Of a stretch of DNA of 64,000 nucleotides, positions 53,719 through 62,523 are shown piece by piece. The DNA is from Parvibaculum indicum (lineage in GTDB: Bacteria; Pseudomonadota; Alphaproteobacteria; Parvibaculales; Parvibaculaceae). Below the pieces are notes generated by a model that saw only the letters and a program-made list of their open reading frames with translations, was not told where the DNA came from and ran no database searches. Position numbers and translations under genes: made by a program. Location: positions 237,025 to 301,024 of the forward strand of contig NZ_JAASQO010000004.1 in the NCBI RefSeq assembly GCF_011762095.1. Direction: 5' to 3'. Position 1 is the stretch's first letter; each line of letters begins with the position of its first letter.

Positions 53719-53902
53719 GCTTTCCTTCCAAAGATAAGGGTAAAGCGGGGCTGGTTGAGGAAGTGTTGCGGCCTTGCGGTGTTGCGGCGGGCGCGCTTCG
53801 CATTTAAACCTTTGGGCAAAATCGCCAGAACGTTGATTTGCCGCATTTTCGACCCGCGAAACTGGCTCCATTTTCGCCGAAAATGCCCTAAGGAGGCTCT
53901 TT

Positions 53903-54301
53903 ATGGGACAACTGGTTTCAGGCGCCACGCGCGACTCGGGTTACGAAAGCAATCCCGACTATCTTATTCGCCTCGCGCCCGCCGGGCTGAAGGTGGAAGT
54001 GCGGTTGAACGGCCACACGGTTGCCAAGACGGAAAAGGCGCTGGAGCTGTTCGAAAGCAACCACGCTCCGGTCCTCTATATTCCGCGCAGCGATGTGGTG
54101 GCGGAATATGTCCAGCGCACCGACCACACGTCCTGGTGCCCCTATAAGGGCCGGGCGAGCTACTATGCCGTCCGCACGCCGGAAGGCGAGGTGGAGGATG
54201 CCGCCTGGAGCTATGAAGACCCCTTCGTCCAGATGGCCGACATCCAGGAGATGGTCGCCTTCTATGCGGACAAGGTGGAGATCGTCACCGAGTCGCTCTA
54301 A
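53903..54301 (+). CDS. DUF427 domain protein
   Basis: The 132-residue protein matches DUF427: LNGHTVAKTEKALELFESNH, VLYIPRSDVVAEYVQRTDHT, WCPYKGRASYYAVR and AAWSYEDPF. Function is not firmly known. AGGAGGCTCTTT precedes the ATG. It is followed by a long inverted repeat and hairpins (54341-54471) that may end its transcript. Confidence 0.9.
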   Translation: MGQLVSGATRDSGYESNPDYLIRLAPAGLKVEVRLNGHTVAKTEKALELFESNHAPVLYIPRSDVVAEYVQRTDHTSWCPYKGRASYYAVRTPEGEVEDAAWSYEDPFVQMADIQEMVAFYADKVEIVTESL

Positions 54302-54340
54302 TCACAGGCCGTTTTCCTGCGAAAACGACCTGATCTTTGA

Positions 54341-54410
54341 GTGGCTAGCGGATTCACCCGAACAATGTTGAATGGCAAGTGCCATTCAAATTGTCCGGGA
54401 TCCACTAGCT
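54341..54410. repeat. Long imperfect inverted repeat with 22-bp perfect core
   Basis: Arms 54343-54377 and 54380-54410 pair with a few mismatches and small gaps; the core TTGAATGGCA-AG-TGCCATTCAA is perfect, and both ends carry GCTAG/CTAGC. It is richer in A/T than its neighbours. It may be a small mobile palindrome (MITE-like) or a terminator for the DUF427 gene. I see no target-site duplication. Confidence 0.6.
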
Positions 54411-54432
54411 GTCATACGGACAGTTTTTGAAC

Positions 54433-54471
54433 CAGCCCCTTGGCTGAGGTGAGACCTCAGCTCTGGGGCTG
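54433..54471. terminator. Nested hairpin overlapping the SDR gene end
   Basis: CAGCCCC (54433-54439) pairs with GGGGCTG (54465-54471) and CTGAGGT (54444-54450) with ACCTCAG (54454-54460), giving two perfect 7-bp stems around a symmetric 4-nt internal loop. A CAGTTTTT lies just upstream on the plus strand. It covers the last 15 bp of the minus-strand SDR gene and probably ends its transcript. Confidence 0.65.
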
Positions 54472-55326
54472 TTTCATGTCTTCCGGCAGGGTGGAGAGGA
54501 ATTCGTTGATCGTTTCCTCGAAGTCGATCCGCTTGCCGAGCGAGTTCATCGGCCCGGCGGTGAGGCCGCCATCGACGGCGATGGCCTGACCCGTCACGAA
54601 GGTCGAGGCGTCCGAGGCGAGGAAGAGCGCCGTCTCCGCAATGTCGTCCGGCAGGCCAGCCCGTGCGATGGGCTGGATCTTCGCCAGACGCGGCTTCATG
54701 AATTCCCCGAACTGATCGGCCACCTGCGTGCCGAGGCCGAGACCCGATCCGAAGATCGAGGTGGCGATGCCGCCCGGGCAGATCGCGTTGGAGCGGATGT
54801 TGAGGGGCGACAGCTCCAGCACGGCGGAGCGCGCCAGATGCAGCACCGCCGCCTTGCAGGCCGAATAGACATGCGGCCCGAAGCCCGCCTGAAGGCCCGC
54901 GACCGAGGCAGTGGAGATGATGCTGCCGCCGCCGTTCTTCTTCATTTCCGGCACGGCATATTTGTAGCCGAGAAAGACGCCCTTCAGCAGCACGCCGACC
55001 GTTTCGTCGAAGGCCTCGCCCATGTCGATTTCATGGAGTTCGCCGCCGACGCCGCCGAAGCCGGCATTGTTGAAGATGACGTCGAGCTTGCCGTAGCGCT
55101 TCACCGCGTGTTCGACCAGCGCCTTTACTTCGGCCTCATGCGCGACATTGGTGCGGCAATAGGAGAAATCGTCTCCCAGTTCGCGCACCATTTCCTCGCC
55201 CTTGTGGTCCTGCAGGTCGCCGCAAACGACTTTCGCGCCTTCCTTCAGGAAAAGATCCACCGTGCCGCGGCCGATGCCGCTCGTGCCGCCCGTGATGATG
55301 GCGACCTTGCCGTCGAGCCTTCCCAT
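54457..55326 (-). CDS. Short-chain dehydrogenase/reductase
   Basis: This 289-residue SDR has cofactor motif TGGTSGIGRG near 12-21, NNAGFGG, STASVAG and catalytic YSACKAAVLH. An acidic residue after strand 2 (GDLQDH) suggests NAD(H). C-terminal extension of about 25 residues beyond the classical SDR core. It is the last gene of a minus-strand set: alpha/beta hydrolase (58050), sulfatase (56333), enoyl-CoA hydratase (55362) and this SDR. Confidence 0.92.
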   Translation of the reverse strand: MGRLDGKVAIITGGTSGIGRGTVDLFLKEGAKVVCGDLQDHKGEEMVRELGDDFSYCRTNVAHEAEVKALVEHAVKRYGKLDVIFNNAGFGGVGGELHEIDMGEAFDETVGVLLKGVFLGYKYAVPEMKKNGGGSIISTASVAGLQAGFGPHVYSACKAAVLHLARSAVLELSPLNIRSNAICPGGIATSIFGSGLGLGTQVADQFGEFMKPRLAKIQPIARAGLPDDIAETALFLASDASTFVTGQAIAVDGGLTAGPMNSLGKRIDFEETINEFLSTLPEDMKQPQS

Positions 55327-55361
55327 GTTTCCTCCGAGTTTTTTTGTTTATGCCCCGGACT

Positions 55362-56156
55362 TCATCGTCCTTTGAACTGGGGCTTTCTTTTTTGCATGAA
55401 GGCCGCGCGGCCTTCCGCGTAATCTTCGCTCGAAAAACATTCCGCGGCGAGGGTTTCGCATTTTTCGCGGTCGAAATTTCCGGGTTCCTTCACCAGCTCG
55501 TCGATAATGCGCTTTTCCGCCGTCATGGTGAGCGGCGCGTTCTCCGCGATCTGCGCGCACATGGTGTGGATGGTGAGTTCGAGATCTTTCGCGCTCACGC
55601 TGCGGTTGATGAGGCCCATATGCAGGGCTTCCTCCGCGCTGAACTGGCGGGCGGTGTAGAAGATTTCCTTGGCGAAGGAGGGGCCGACGATTTCCACCAG
55701 CCGGTGCGTGCCTTCCAGCGGATAGGCGAGGCCGAGCTTCGCCGCCGGGATGGCGAAGGTGGAATGGTCGGCCGCGACGCGGATGTCGCAGGAAAGCGCG
55801 ATGCCCAGCCCGCCGCCGATGCAGTAGCCATGGATCATGGCGATGGTCGGCAGGCGCGTTTCGGCGAGGGCGGCGAAGGCGCGGCCCGAAATCTCGTCAT
55901 AGGCGTTGACGCTGTCGGAGGAAGAGCGGTTCTGCTCGAATTGAGAGATGTCGGCGCCCGCGACGAAGGCCCGGTCGCCCGCGCCGGTCAGCACGATGAC
56001 GCGGATGTCGGGATCGGCCTCGAAATCGGCGACGATCTCCGGGATCGCCTGCCACATATCCAGCGTGACCGCGTTCATGCGCAGCGGATTGTTGAAGGTC
56101 ATCCAGCCGATATGGGCTTCCTTCTTCACGATCATCTCGGGCGTGGGGGACGACAT
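55362..56156 (-). CDS. Enoyl-CoA hydratase/isomerase family protein
   Basis: This 264-residue crotonase-fold protein has oxyanion-hole segments VLTGAGDRAFVAGADISQFE (about 54-73) and MIHGYCIGGGLGIALSCDIR. The Glu expected in one hydratase position is replaced in part, so isomerase or other CoA chemistry is possible. C-terminal helix CETLAAECFSSEDYAEGRAA is typical. It is 35 bp upstream of the SDR gene and probably co-transcribed; an acyl-CoA oxidation step is inferred. Confidence 0.92.
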   Translation of the reverse strand: MSSPTPEMIVKKEAHIGWMTFNNPLRMNAVTLDMWQAIPEIVADFEADPDIRVIVLTGAGDRAFVAGADISQFEQNRSSSDSVNAYDEISGRAFAALAETRLPTIAMIHGYCIGGGLGIALSCDIRVAADHSTFAIPAAKLGLAYPLEGTHRLVEIVGPSFAKEIFYTARQFSAEEALHMGLINRSVSAKDLELTIHTMCAQIAENAPLTMTAEKRIIDELVKEPGNFDREKCETLAAECFSSEDYAEGRAAFMQKRKPQFKGR

Positions 56157-56237
56157 GGGGAACCTCGCTGGAATTTACGACAGCAAAGGGCATAGCCCCG
56201 GCAAGGCCGGGGCGCAACCGGGGGGTGCGCAAACGGC

Positions 56238-56321
56238 GTCATGCCCCGCTTTATGCGGGGCATCCACGTCTTTGCGGCAAAGAAGGAAGACGTGGATGGC
56301 CCGGACAAGCCGGGCCATGAC
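56238..56321. repeat. Composite REP element, copy 6
   Basis: GTC-ATGCCCCG-loop-CGGGGCAT-CCA, then a linker with its own palindrome (CCACGTCTTTG...GACGTGG), then TGG-ATGGCCCGG-loop-CCGGGCCAT-GAC. Its second unit is almost identical to the inverse of unit 1 of copy 1 at 16849. It lies between the sulfatase and the enoyl-CoA hydratase genes. Confidence 0.88.
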
Positions 56322-56332
56322 GTCATTTTCAG

Positions 56333-57871
56333 TTACACCGCTGCGACATATTCCAGCCTGTCCTCGCGGACAGGAGGCAGGTGGTCCTTGAGGTCGGCGA
56401 GCAGGTCCGACTTCAGCGAGGCATGGGCCGGGTCGTCCCAGAGGTTGCGCCACTGGCGCGGGTCTTCCTTCAGGTCGTAGAGCTCGCCTTCCGTGCCGTC
56501 ATAGATGGTGCCGGGGAGGCAGGCGGTGATGGTGTAGCCGTCGCGATGGATGGTGCGCAGGTTTACGGTCGTGCTGTCCACATGTTTGCAGTCCCACTCG
56601 GTGAAGACGCGCTCGCGGCCCTGTTTGTCGGCTTGCGTATCGGTTGTAGGGAGGGGCTTGCCCTGCATCCAGTCCGGCACATCCAGACCGGCGATCTCGC
56701 AGAAGGTGGGGGCGAGGTCCACCTGGCCGACGGGCCTGGTGACGGCGCCGGGCGTGACGCCCGCGGACTTCGCGGGCCGCCAGATGAAGGGAAGCCGCAT
56801 CAGCGCATCGACGTGATAGGGGCCCTTGAAGAGCAGGCCGTATTCGCCCTGGAACTCGCCATGATCGGTGGTGAAGATCACGTCCACATCGTCGCCCCAG
56901 CCGCGCGCCTCGATATGCGCCATGACCTTCGAGACCGCCTCGTCGATCAGCTCGTTCTCGACATGGGTGAAGGCGTTGATCTCCTGCACCTGATCGGCGG
57001 TCATCTCGCAGGGGCGGAAATCCGGCGGCGCTTCGAAATTCGTCACGCGCTCGCCGGTGTAATATTCCATCCAGTGGCGAGGTTTGCCCTTCAGGATCTT
57101 TTCGATCTTCTCCTTCGAGCCCGGATAGAAATCGGGGAGGGGCGTTTCCTTCCACGGGTGGCGGTGCAGCTCCGATTGCGGCGGATCCCAGGGATGGTGC
57201 GGATCGGGGAAGGACATCCAGCAGAACCAGTCATCCTCCGCCTGCAGACTATCGAGCCAGGCGACGGTGCGGTCGGCCACCCAGTCGGTGTGATAGTGCT
57301 CGCGGGAGACGGGGTTGTAGTGAAGCTGGCAGCCGCCCGTTTCGCCGCCGCCCGCCGCGTTCACCTGAAACTTGTCGTTGAGGTTCCGGTAGAAGCCCTT
57401 CAACCCTTCAGGGTCGTTCTTCCGCATCCACTCATTGTAGTGAAGGATGAGCGGCGAATGCGTCGCCAGTTCCATATGGTCGAAGCCGCGATGGGGGCCG
57501 TATTCGCCGACGCGGGCCATGCGGTTTTCGTAGAATTTCAGTTCCGGATCGAGGAAGGGCTCGAAATGCGCCTTGCCGATGAGCGAGGTCTTGTAGCCCT
57601 TTTTGTCATGCAGTTCGGCGGCGACGCTGGGTGCGTCCGCCGGCAGGGGCACGCCGTTCATCCAGACGCCATGGGTCGAGACATATTGCCCGGTAATCAT
57701 GGTGGAGCGGGCGGGCATGCAGACGACGTTCTGGTTGTGCGCGCGGGCATAGTTGATGCCTTCCGCCGCCAGTTTGTCGATGGCGGGCGTACGGGCCACC
57801 TTGTTGCCGTTCGCCCCGATGGCGTCGAAGCGCATCTGGTCCGTGGTGATGAAAAGAATCTTGCGGCCCAT
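56333..57871 (-). CDS. Sulfatase/phosphonate-monoester-hydrolase family enzyme
   Basis: The 512-residue enzyme has metal-site TTDQMRFDAIG near 9-19 and the formylglycine motif C-M-P-A-R with Cys51, followed by STMITGQYVSTHGVWMNG. Further metal residues are in FTTDHGEFQGEYGLL. No signal peptide, so cytoplasmic. The active-site Cys needs conversion by a formylglycine-generating enzyme not found in this window. Substrate may be a sulfate ester or phosphonate monoester. It is only distantly related to the sulfatase at 37554. Confidence 0.92.
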   Translation of the reverse strand: MGRKILFITTDQMRFDAIGANGNKVARTPAIDKLAAEGINYARAHNQNVVCMPARSTMITGQYVSTHGVWMNGVPLPADAPSVAAELHDKKGYKTSLIGKAHFEPFLDPELKFYENRMARVGEYGPHRGFDHMELATHSPLILHYNEWMRKNDPEGLKGFYRNLNDKFQVNAAGGGETGGCQLHYNPVSREHYHTDWVADRTVAWLDSLQAEDDWFCWMSFPDPHHPWDPPQSELHRHPWKETPLPDFYPGSKEKIEKILKGKPRHWMEYYTGERVTNFEAPPDFRPCEMTADQVQEINAFTHVENELIDEAVSKVMAHIEARGWGDDVDVIFTTDHGEFQGEYGLLFKGPYHVDALMRLPFIWRPAKSAGVTPGAVTRPVGQVDLAPTFCEIAGLDVPDWMQGKPLPTTDTQADKQGRERVFTEWDCKHVDSTTVNLRTIHRDGYTITACLPGTIYDGTEGELYDLKEDPRQWRNLWDDPAHASLKSDLLADLKDHLPPVREDRLEYVAAV

Positions 57872-58049
57872 AGCGTCCTCCTCGCGTGCCAGCCTTATTT
57901 TGAGGGGTAATGTATGGCATTAACGCGGGGGCAACAAGGAAGGTGGAGCCGGGCAGGCTGTTTTTCTTCAATTATTTCAAATGGTTATATCTACTATTCC
58001 GCAGGTTGATACCCTTTGCGGAGGCCGGTGCGTTCCCGGGCCACGGCGC

Positions 58050-58856
58050 TCAGATAACGCCGCCTGTGAGAAACGAGATCATGTCCGGGAAGGCCTGCTT
58101 GTCCTGCAGTATGAAGAGGTGCCCGCCCTCGTAAAAGCGGAGTTCCGAATGGGGGATGCGGGCGGCCATGTTGTCCTGCGTTTCGGGCTTTGCGATGCCG
58201 TCATACCTTCCGGCGCAGATGAGGGTGGGGGAACGGATCTCGCCGAGCCTGTCCCATGTATCGTGCTGCGCGCGTGCCTCGAGCTGGCGGCGGCGGCCCA
58301 TGGCATGGCCGGGCTCTTCGGCATGAGGGTCGGCGGCGGCCATGGCGACGAGCTGCTCATAGGTTTGCGGATTGGCCTTCGCCCAGGCGTCGTCATGCCG
58401 CGTGTCGGAAATCGGGATCATGTGGCGGGCGCGCTCTTCGAGGCTCATGTGCTGAAGCTCGTGCAGCGGATAGGAGGCGCCGCCTTCGCCGCCGGGCGAG
58501 GTGCAGGCGAGCACCATGGCCTCCACCGCATGGGGGTGCCGTATCGCTAGCTCCTGCGCCACCATGCCGCCGAAGGAGACGCCGATTACCATGGCCGACT
58601 GCCAGCCGATGGCGGCCATCAGGTTCACCGCATCCTCGGCATACTGGGCCATGGAATAGGGCGCATCGGGCTTCGCGGTCCGGCCGAGGCCGCGCTGGTC
58701 GTAGGCCAATGTGTCGAAATGCTTCGGCAGGGGGCCGTCCATCACATTGGGTTTGTTGCGCAGATCGCCGCCCGTGCCGGAGATGAAGAGGAGGCGGGGC
58801 CCCTCGCCCGCGCGCTCGTAACAGATGTCGATGTCTCCGGCCTTGGCAAAGGGCAT
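58050..58856 (-). CDS. Alpha/beta hydrolase
   Basis: This 268-residue hydrolase has FISGTGGDLRNKP as oxyanion region, DQRGLGRTAKPDAPYSM near 52-68, nucleophile Ser in GVSFGGMVAQELA (about residue 94) and the C-terminal His in YEGGHLFILQD. It resembles haloperoxidase or enol-lactonase-type enzymes but the reaction is unknown. It is separated by 178 bp from the sulfatase gene on the same strand. Confidence 0.9.
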   Translation of the reverse strand: MPFAKAGDIDICYERAGEGPRLLFISGTGGDLRNKPNVMDGPLPKHFDTLAYDQRGLGRTAKPDAPYSMAQYAEDAVNLMAAIGWQSAMVIGVSFGGMVAQELAIRHPHAVEAMVLACTSPGGEGGASYPLHELQHMSLEERARHMIPISDTRHDDAWAKANPQTYEQLVAMAAADPHAEEPGHAMGRRRQLEARAQHDTWDRLGEIRSPTLICAGRYDGIAKPETQDNMAARIPHSELRFYEGGHLFILQDKQAFPDMISFLTGGVI

Positions 58857-59032
58857 GTCGCGTCCTCAAGTCCCGCTTTGGGCCGGGGGAGGTCAGTTCT
58901 TCTATTGAACTCGTTTCCCCGCGGCCTATGTGTTAATCTCATTGCAATCTGCGCCATGCTTCCGTCTGGCGCAAAGCGGCATTTTGAGCCCCATTCTGTC
59001 TTCAGGGGCCCGCCAGAGGGAAGGGTCGAGCC

Positions 59033-59875
59033 ATGTCGAAGCCGGCTGAAAGGGAAAACGCCTCGCAGAACCTGGCCGTATGCGACCCGGTATGGGAGCG
59101 CGTGCGCGAGGAAGCCTCGGAGATGGCGTCGGGCGAGCCGATTCTCGCCAGTTTCCTTTACGCGACTATTCTCAATCACCGCACCTTCAACGATGCGCTC
59201 TCCTATCACCTCGCCCAGAAGCTGGGGAATGACGAAGTGCATTCCATGCAGCTTCGCGAGCTGTTCGACGAAGCGCTGAAGGCGGATGCCTCGATCGGCG
59301 AAAGCACGCGGGCCGACGTCGTCGCCTATTACGAGCGCGATCCGGCCTGCAGCGCCTATATCCAGCCCATCCTCTACTTCAAGGGCTTTCATGCGCTCCA
59401 GTCCTACCGGGTGGCGCATTGGCTCTGGGGGCAGGGGCGCAAGGCCATCGCGCTCTTCCTGCAGAACCGGATTTCCGATCTCTTCGCGGTGGATATTCAC
59501 CCGGCGGCGCGGCTCGGTCGCGGCATTTTCATCGACCATGCGACCGGCATCGTGATCGGCGAGACGGCCGTGGTGGGCGACGACGTGTCCATGCTGCATC
59601 ACGTGACGCTGGGCGGCACCGGCAAGGAGCAGGGCGACCGTCACCCCAAGGTCGGGCGCGGCGTGCTTATCAGCGTGGGCGCCAAGGTGCTCGGCAATAT
59701 CCAGATCGGCGAGTTCAGCCGGATCGGCGCGGGCAGCGTGGTGCTGCATGACGTGCCGGAAGGCTGCACGGCGGTGGGCGTGCCTGCGAAGATCGTGGGC
59801 TGCGCGGGCTGCGACAAGCCAAGCCATGCCATGGACCATGTCATCCCGGAATCGGATGAAGGGTCGGGGCAGTAG
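59033..59875 (+). CDS. cysE: Serine O-acetyltransferase
   Basis: The 280-residue enzyme makes O-acetylserine, the first step of cysteine synthesis. It has an N-terminal helical domain (EPILASFLYATILNHRTFND) and the left-handed beta-helix with hexapeptide repeats: FIDHATGIVIGETAVVGDDV, MLHHVTLGGTGKEQGDRHPK. The C terminus is rather long. GGGTCGAGCC offers only a weak ribosome binding site. The sulfatases in the window could supply sulfate for the same pathway, but no direct link is seen. Confidence 0.97.
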   Translation: MSKPAERENASQNLAVCDPVWERVREEASEMASGEPILASFLYATILNHRTFNDALSYHLAQKLGNDEVHSMQLRELFDEALKADASIGESTRADVVAYYERDPACSAYIQPILYFKGFHALQSYRVAHWLWGQGRKAIALFLQNRISDLFAVDIHPAARLGRGIFIDHATGIVIGETAVVGDDVSMLHHVTLGGTGKEQGDRHPKVGRGVLISVGAKVLGNIQIGEFSRIGAGSVVLHDVPEGCTAVGVPAKIVGCAGCDKPSHAMDHVIPESDEGSGQ

Positions 59876-59888
59876 GGTTTCCTTCAAC

Positions 59889-59971
59889 GTCATTGCGAGC
59901 GTCAGCGAAGCAATCCAGAAGCGGCAGGTTCAGCGCTGGATTGCTTCGTCGCGTGCGCTCCTCGCAATGAC
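59889..59971. repeat. Composite REP element, copy 7
   Basis: GTC-ATTGCGAGCG...GCAAT-CCA then TGG-ATTGC...GCAAT-GAC. It is close in sequence to copy 4 at 30390, with a few compensated differences. It lies between the convergent cysE and oxidoreductase genes. Confidence 0.88.
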
Positions 59972-59982
59972 GAAAGAGAGCA

Positions 59983-61275
59983 TCACCCCGGCAGGCGGTC
60001 CTTCATCGCGTACCAGAGCATGCCGGCGACGAGGCCCGGATAGCGCAGCAATGTGCCGCCGGGGAATTTCGGCGTCTTGAGGTCGGCCATCCAGTCGAAG
60101 CGTTCGGCCTGACCGGCAACCGCTTCCGCCACCAGCTTACCGCCCAGCGTCGCCATGTTGATGCCCTGTCCCGAATAGCCATGCGCATAGATGAGGTTCG
60201 GCGCGAGGCGACCGAAATGCGGCATGCGCTTCAGCGTGATGGCGAGCGTGCCGCCCCAGGCATAGTCGATGCGGATATCCCTGAATTTCGGGAAGACGAG
60301 CGACATGGGTTTGCGCACGAAGCCCGCAATGTCCTTCGGGAAGTTGGGCGAATAGTTCTCGCCGCCGCCGAAGAGCAGGCGGTTGTCGGCGGAGAGCCGG
60401 TAATAGTCGATGACGAATTTCGTGTCCTGAATGCAGACATCGTCGCGGATGAGCTGCCTCGCCTCCTCATCGCTCAGCGGTTCGGTGGCGATAATGAAAT
60501 TGTTGATGGGCATGATCGTGCCCGCCACGCGCGGTTCCAGCTTGCCGAGATAGCCGTTGCAGGCCAGCACGACATGCGGCGCGGTGACCGAGCCCTTGTC
60601 CGTCTTCACGATGGCGGGGTCGGTATGGGAGATGTCGACCACGCGGGATTGCTCGTAGATCGTGACGCCCAATGCGCGCGCGGCGCGGGCGAGCCCCAGC
60701 GCATAGTTCAGCGGGTGGAGATGCGCGCCGCCCATGTCCAACGTGCCGCCCCAGTAACGGTCGGTATCGACCATCTCGCGGATTTCGTCGCGCGGGACGT
60801 AGCGAATTCGGTCATAGCCGTATTTGTCCCGCATATGCGCGGCTTCTTCCTTCAGCCACGCCGCATCGCCTTTTTTCCAGGCGGCATGCAGGACACCCGG
60901 TTTCAGGTCGCATTTTATGTCGTGGCGCTCGATGAGGCCCTTGACGGTTGCGACGCTGTCTTTCGCCAGCTCCCAGAGGCGGGCGGCCCATTCCTCGTCC
61001 AGCTCCTTTTCCAGCGTTTCCTGATCGTGGCGCTGGCCGGTGCCGAGCTGGCCGCCATTGCGGCCCGAGGCGCCGAAGCCGACGCGTTCCGCCTCCAGCA
61101 GGGTGACGGCATAGCCGCGCTCGGCCAGATGGATCGCCGCCGAAAGGCCCGTATAGCCCGCGCCGACAATGCAGACATCGGCCTTTTCATCGCCCGTGAG
61201 GGGGGCAGGCGGCGCGATGCCGTTCGCAGTGGCGACGTAATAGGAGTTGGCGGGGTAGCCGGCGGCGTCGGTCAT
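59983..61275 (-). CDS. FAD-dependent oxidoreductase, PuuB/OrdL-like
   Basis: This 430-residue DAO-family flavoprotein has the dinucleotide-binding GAGYTGLSAAIHLAERG (about 38-54), EAERVGFGASGRNGGQLGTG and the C-terminal GYSGQGINMATLGGKLVAEA. It resembles gamma-glutamylputrescine oxidase PuuB, which oxidises an amine to an aldehyde with FAD and O2. No other puu genes are near, so another amine or amino-acid substrate is possible. Downstream of the small gene at 61309-61584 on the same strand (33 bp). Confidence 0.92.
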   Translation of the reverse strand: MTDAAGYPANSYYVATANGIAPPAPLTGDEKADVCIVGAGYTGLSAAIHLAERGYAVTLLEAERVGFGASGRNGGQLGTGQRHDQETLEKELDEEWAARLWELAKDSVATVKGLIERHDIKCDLKPGVLHAAWKKGDAAWLKEEAAHMRDKYGYDRIRYVPRDEIREMVDTDRYWGGTLDMGGAHLHPLNYALGLARAARALGVTIYEQSRVVDISHTDPAIVKTDKGSVTAPHVVLACNGYLGKLEPRVAGTIMPINNFIIATEPLSDEEARQLIRDDVCIQDTKFVIDYYRLSADNRLLFGGGENYSPNFPKDIAGFVRKPMSLVFPKFRDIRIDYAWGGTLAITLKRMPHFGRLAPNLIYAHGYSGQGINMATLGGKLVAEAVAGQAERFDWMADLKTPKFPGGTLLRYPGLVAGMLWYAMKDRLPG

Positions 61276-61308
61276 GGGGTCAACGGGATTGGTGAACGGG
61301 TCGAGCCA

Positions 61309-61584
61309 TTATAGCTCCACAATCTCGTCCTTCCGGTCATCTGCATAAATGTCGCAGAGGTCGAGGCAGGCCTCCCAGGGGGCGCTGTCGGCGACGTCTT
61401 CCATGGCCTCCTTACTCGCCCATTCGGTGCGATAGACGACCTTGCCGCCTTCTTCTTTCAGTTCGACGCTCACAAAGCCATCCGGCGCGTTGCGATCCAG
61501 TTCGCGCTCCTTATAGGCGCGGAGCTGGGTCAGGATATTGTCCGGCTGGTCGGTTTCGAAGGTGATGATGAGTGCGACGGCCAT
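61309..61584 (-). CDS. Small hypothetical protein
   Basis: The 91-residue protein MAVALIITFETDQPDNILTQ... contains alternating strands and helices: a first strand with ITFETDQP, helix LTQLRAYKERELDR and strands VSVELKEEGGKVVYRTEWAS. The layout suggests a ferredoxin-like alpha/beta fold as in small monooxygenase-like (ABM) proteins; this is a guess. It is upstream of and probably co-transcribed with the FAD oxidoreductase gene. Start at the ATG at 61584; upstream codons have no coding character. Confidence 0.75.
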   Translation of the reverse strand: MAVALIITFETDQPDNILTQLRAYKERELDRNAPDGFVSVELKEEGGKVVYRTEWASKEAMEDVADSAPWEACLDLCDIYADDRKDEIVEL

Positions 61585-61731
61585 GGATCCTCTGTCTCTG
61601 CTCTTTCGTGGATGCTCGTTTCGAGCGCTTTTGGGCTCTATAGCACGGCTTGGCGGCGTTTTCTCGATTGGAAGCATGCGCCTTGCGGGCCAGAATGCCT
61701 GAAATCCTCAGAACACAAGAAGGAGAACGGG

Positions 61732-62523
61732 ATGGGACGGCTTCAAGGCAAGGTGGCGCTGGTCACGGGCGCGGCCAAGGGTATCGGCGCGGCAACGGCG
61801 AAGCGGCTGGCGGAAGAGGGTGCAAGCGTCGTCTGCACGGATGTGGACGCGGATGCCGGGCAGGCGGTGGCCGACGAAATCGCCAATGCGGGCGGGGCGG
61901 CGGCTTTCATCGCGCATGACGTGACCGACGAGGCGCAGTGGGAAGCCGCTGTGAAGCTCGCCGAAGACAAGTTCGGTGCGCTCCACATCGTGGTGAACAA
62001 TGCGGGCATTGCGCCGGATTCGACCTCGATTGAGGAGAAAACGCTGGAAAGCTGGCGCCATGTGCTCGCCATCGACCTCGACAGCGTCTTCCTGGGCTGC
62101 AAATGGGGCATCCGCACCATCAAGAAGCATGGCGGAGGTTCGATCATCAATATCTCGTCGATCCTCGGGCTCGTGGGCCAGCCGAATGCGTCGGACTACA
62201 ATGCGGCGAAGGGTGGCGTTCGGCTGCTCACCAAGTCGGCGGCACTCGAATGCGCGGAAGCGGGCTATGACATCCGCGTCAACTCCGTGCATCCGGGCTA
62301 TATCGATACGCCGCTGGTTCAGGATGTGATGGCGAAGGGCGAGATGGGCGGCCAGCAGGTGGGCGCGAACGAGATGCGTGAGCTTCTGACCATGCTGCAT
62401 CCCATCGGACGGCTCGGCATCGCCAAGGAAATCGCCAATGCGGTGCTGTTTCTCGCCAGCGACGAGGCGAGCTTCATGACCGGATCGGAAATGGTGGTGG
62501 ATGGCGGCTATACCAGCCGCTGA
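61732..62523 (+). CDS. Short-chain dehydrogenase/reductase
   Basis: This 263-residue classical SDR has GAAKGIGAA near residues 14-22, acidic TDVDADAG after strand 2 (NAD preference), NNAGIAP, NISSILG and catalytic YNAAKGGVR. It resembles cyclohexanol/hydroxysteroid-type dehydrogenases. The ATG at 61732 follows AAGGAGAACGG. It is divergent from the gene at 61309-61584. Its 3' end overlaps a small minus-strand frame by 16 bp. Confidence 0.93.
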   Translation: MGRLQGKVALVTGAAKGIGAATAKRLAEEGASVVCTDVDADAGQAVADEIANAGGAAAFIAHDVTDEAQWEAAVKLAEDKFGALHIVVNNAGIAPDSTSIEEKTLESWRHVLAIDLDSVFLGCKWGIRTIKKHGGGSIINISSILGLVGQPNASDYNAAKGGVRLLTKSAALECAEAGYDIRVNSVHPGYIDTPLVQDVMAKGEMGGQQVGANEMRELLTMLHPIGRLGIAKEIANAVLFLASDEASFMTGSEMVVDGGYTSR

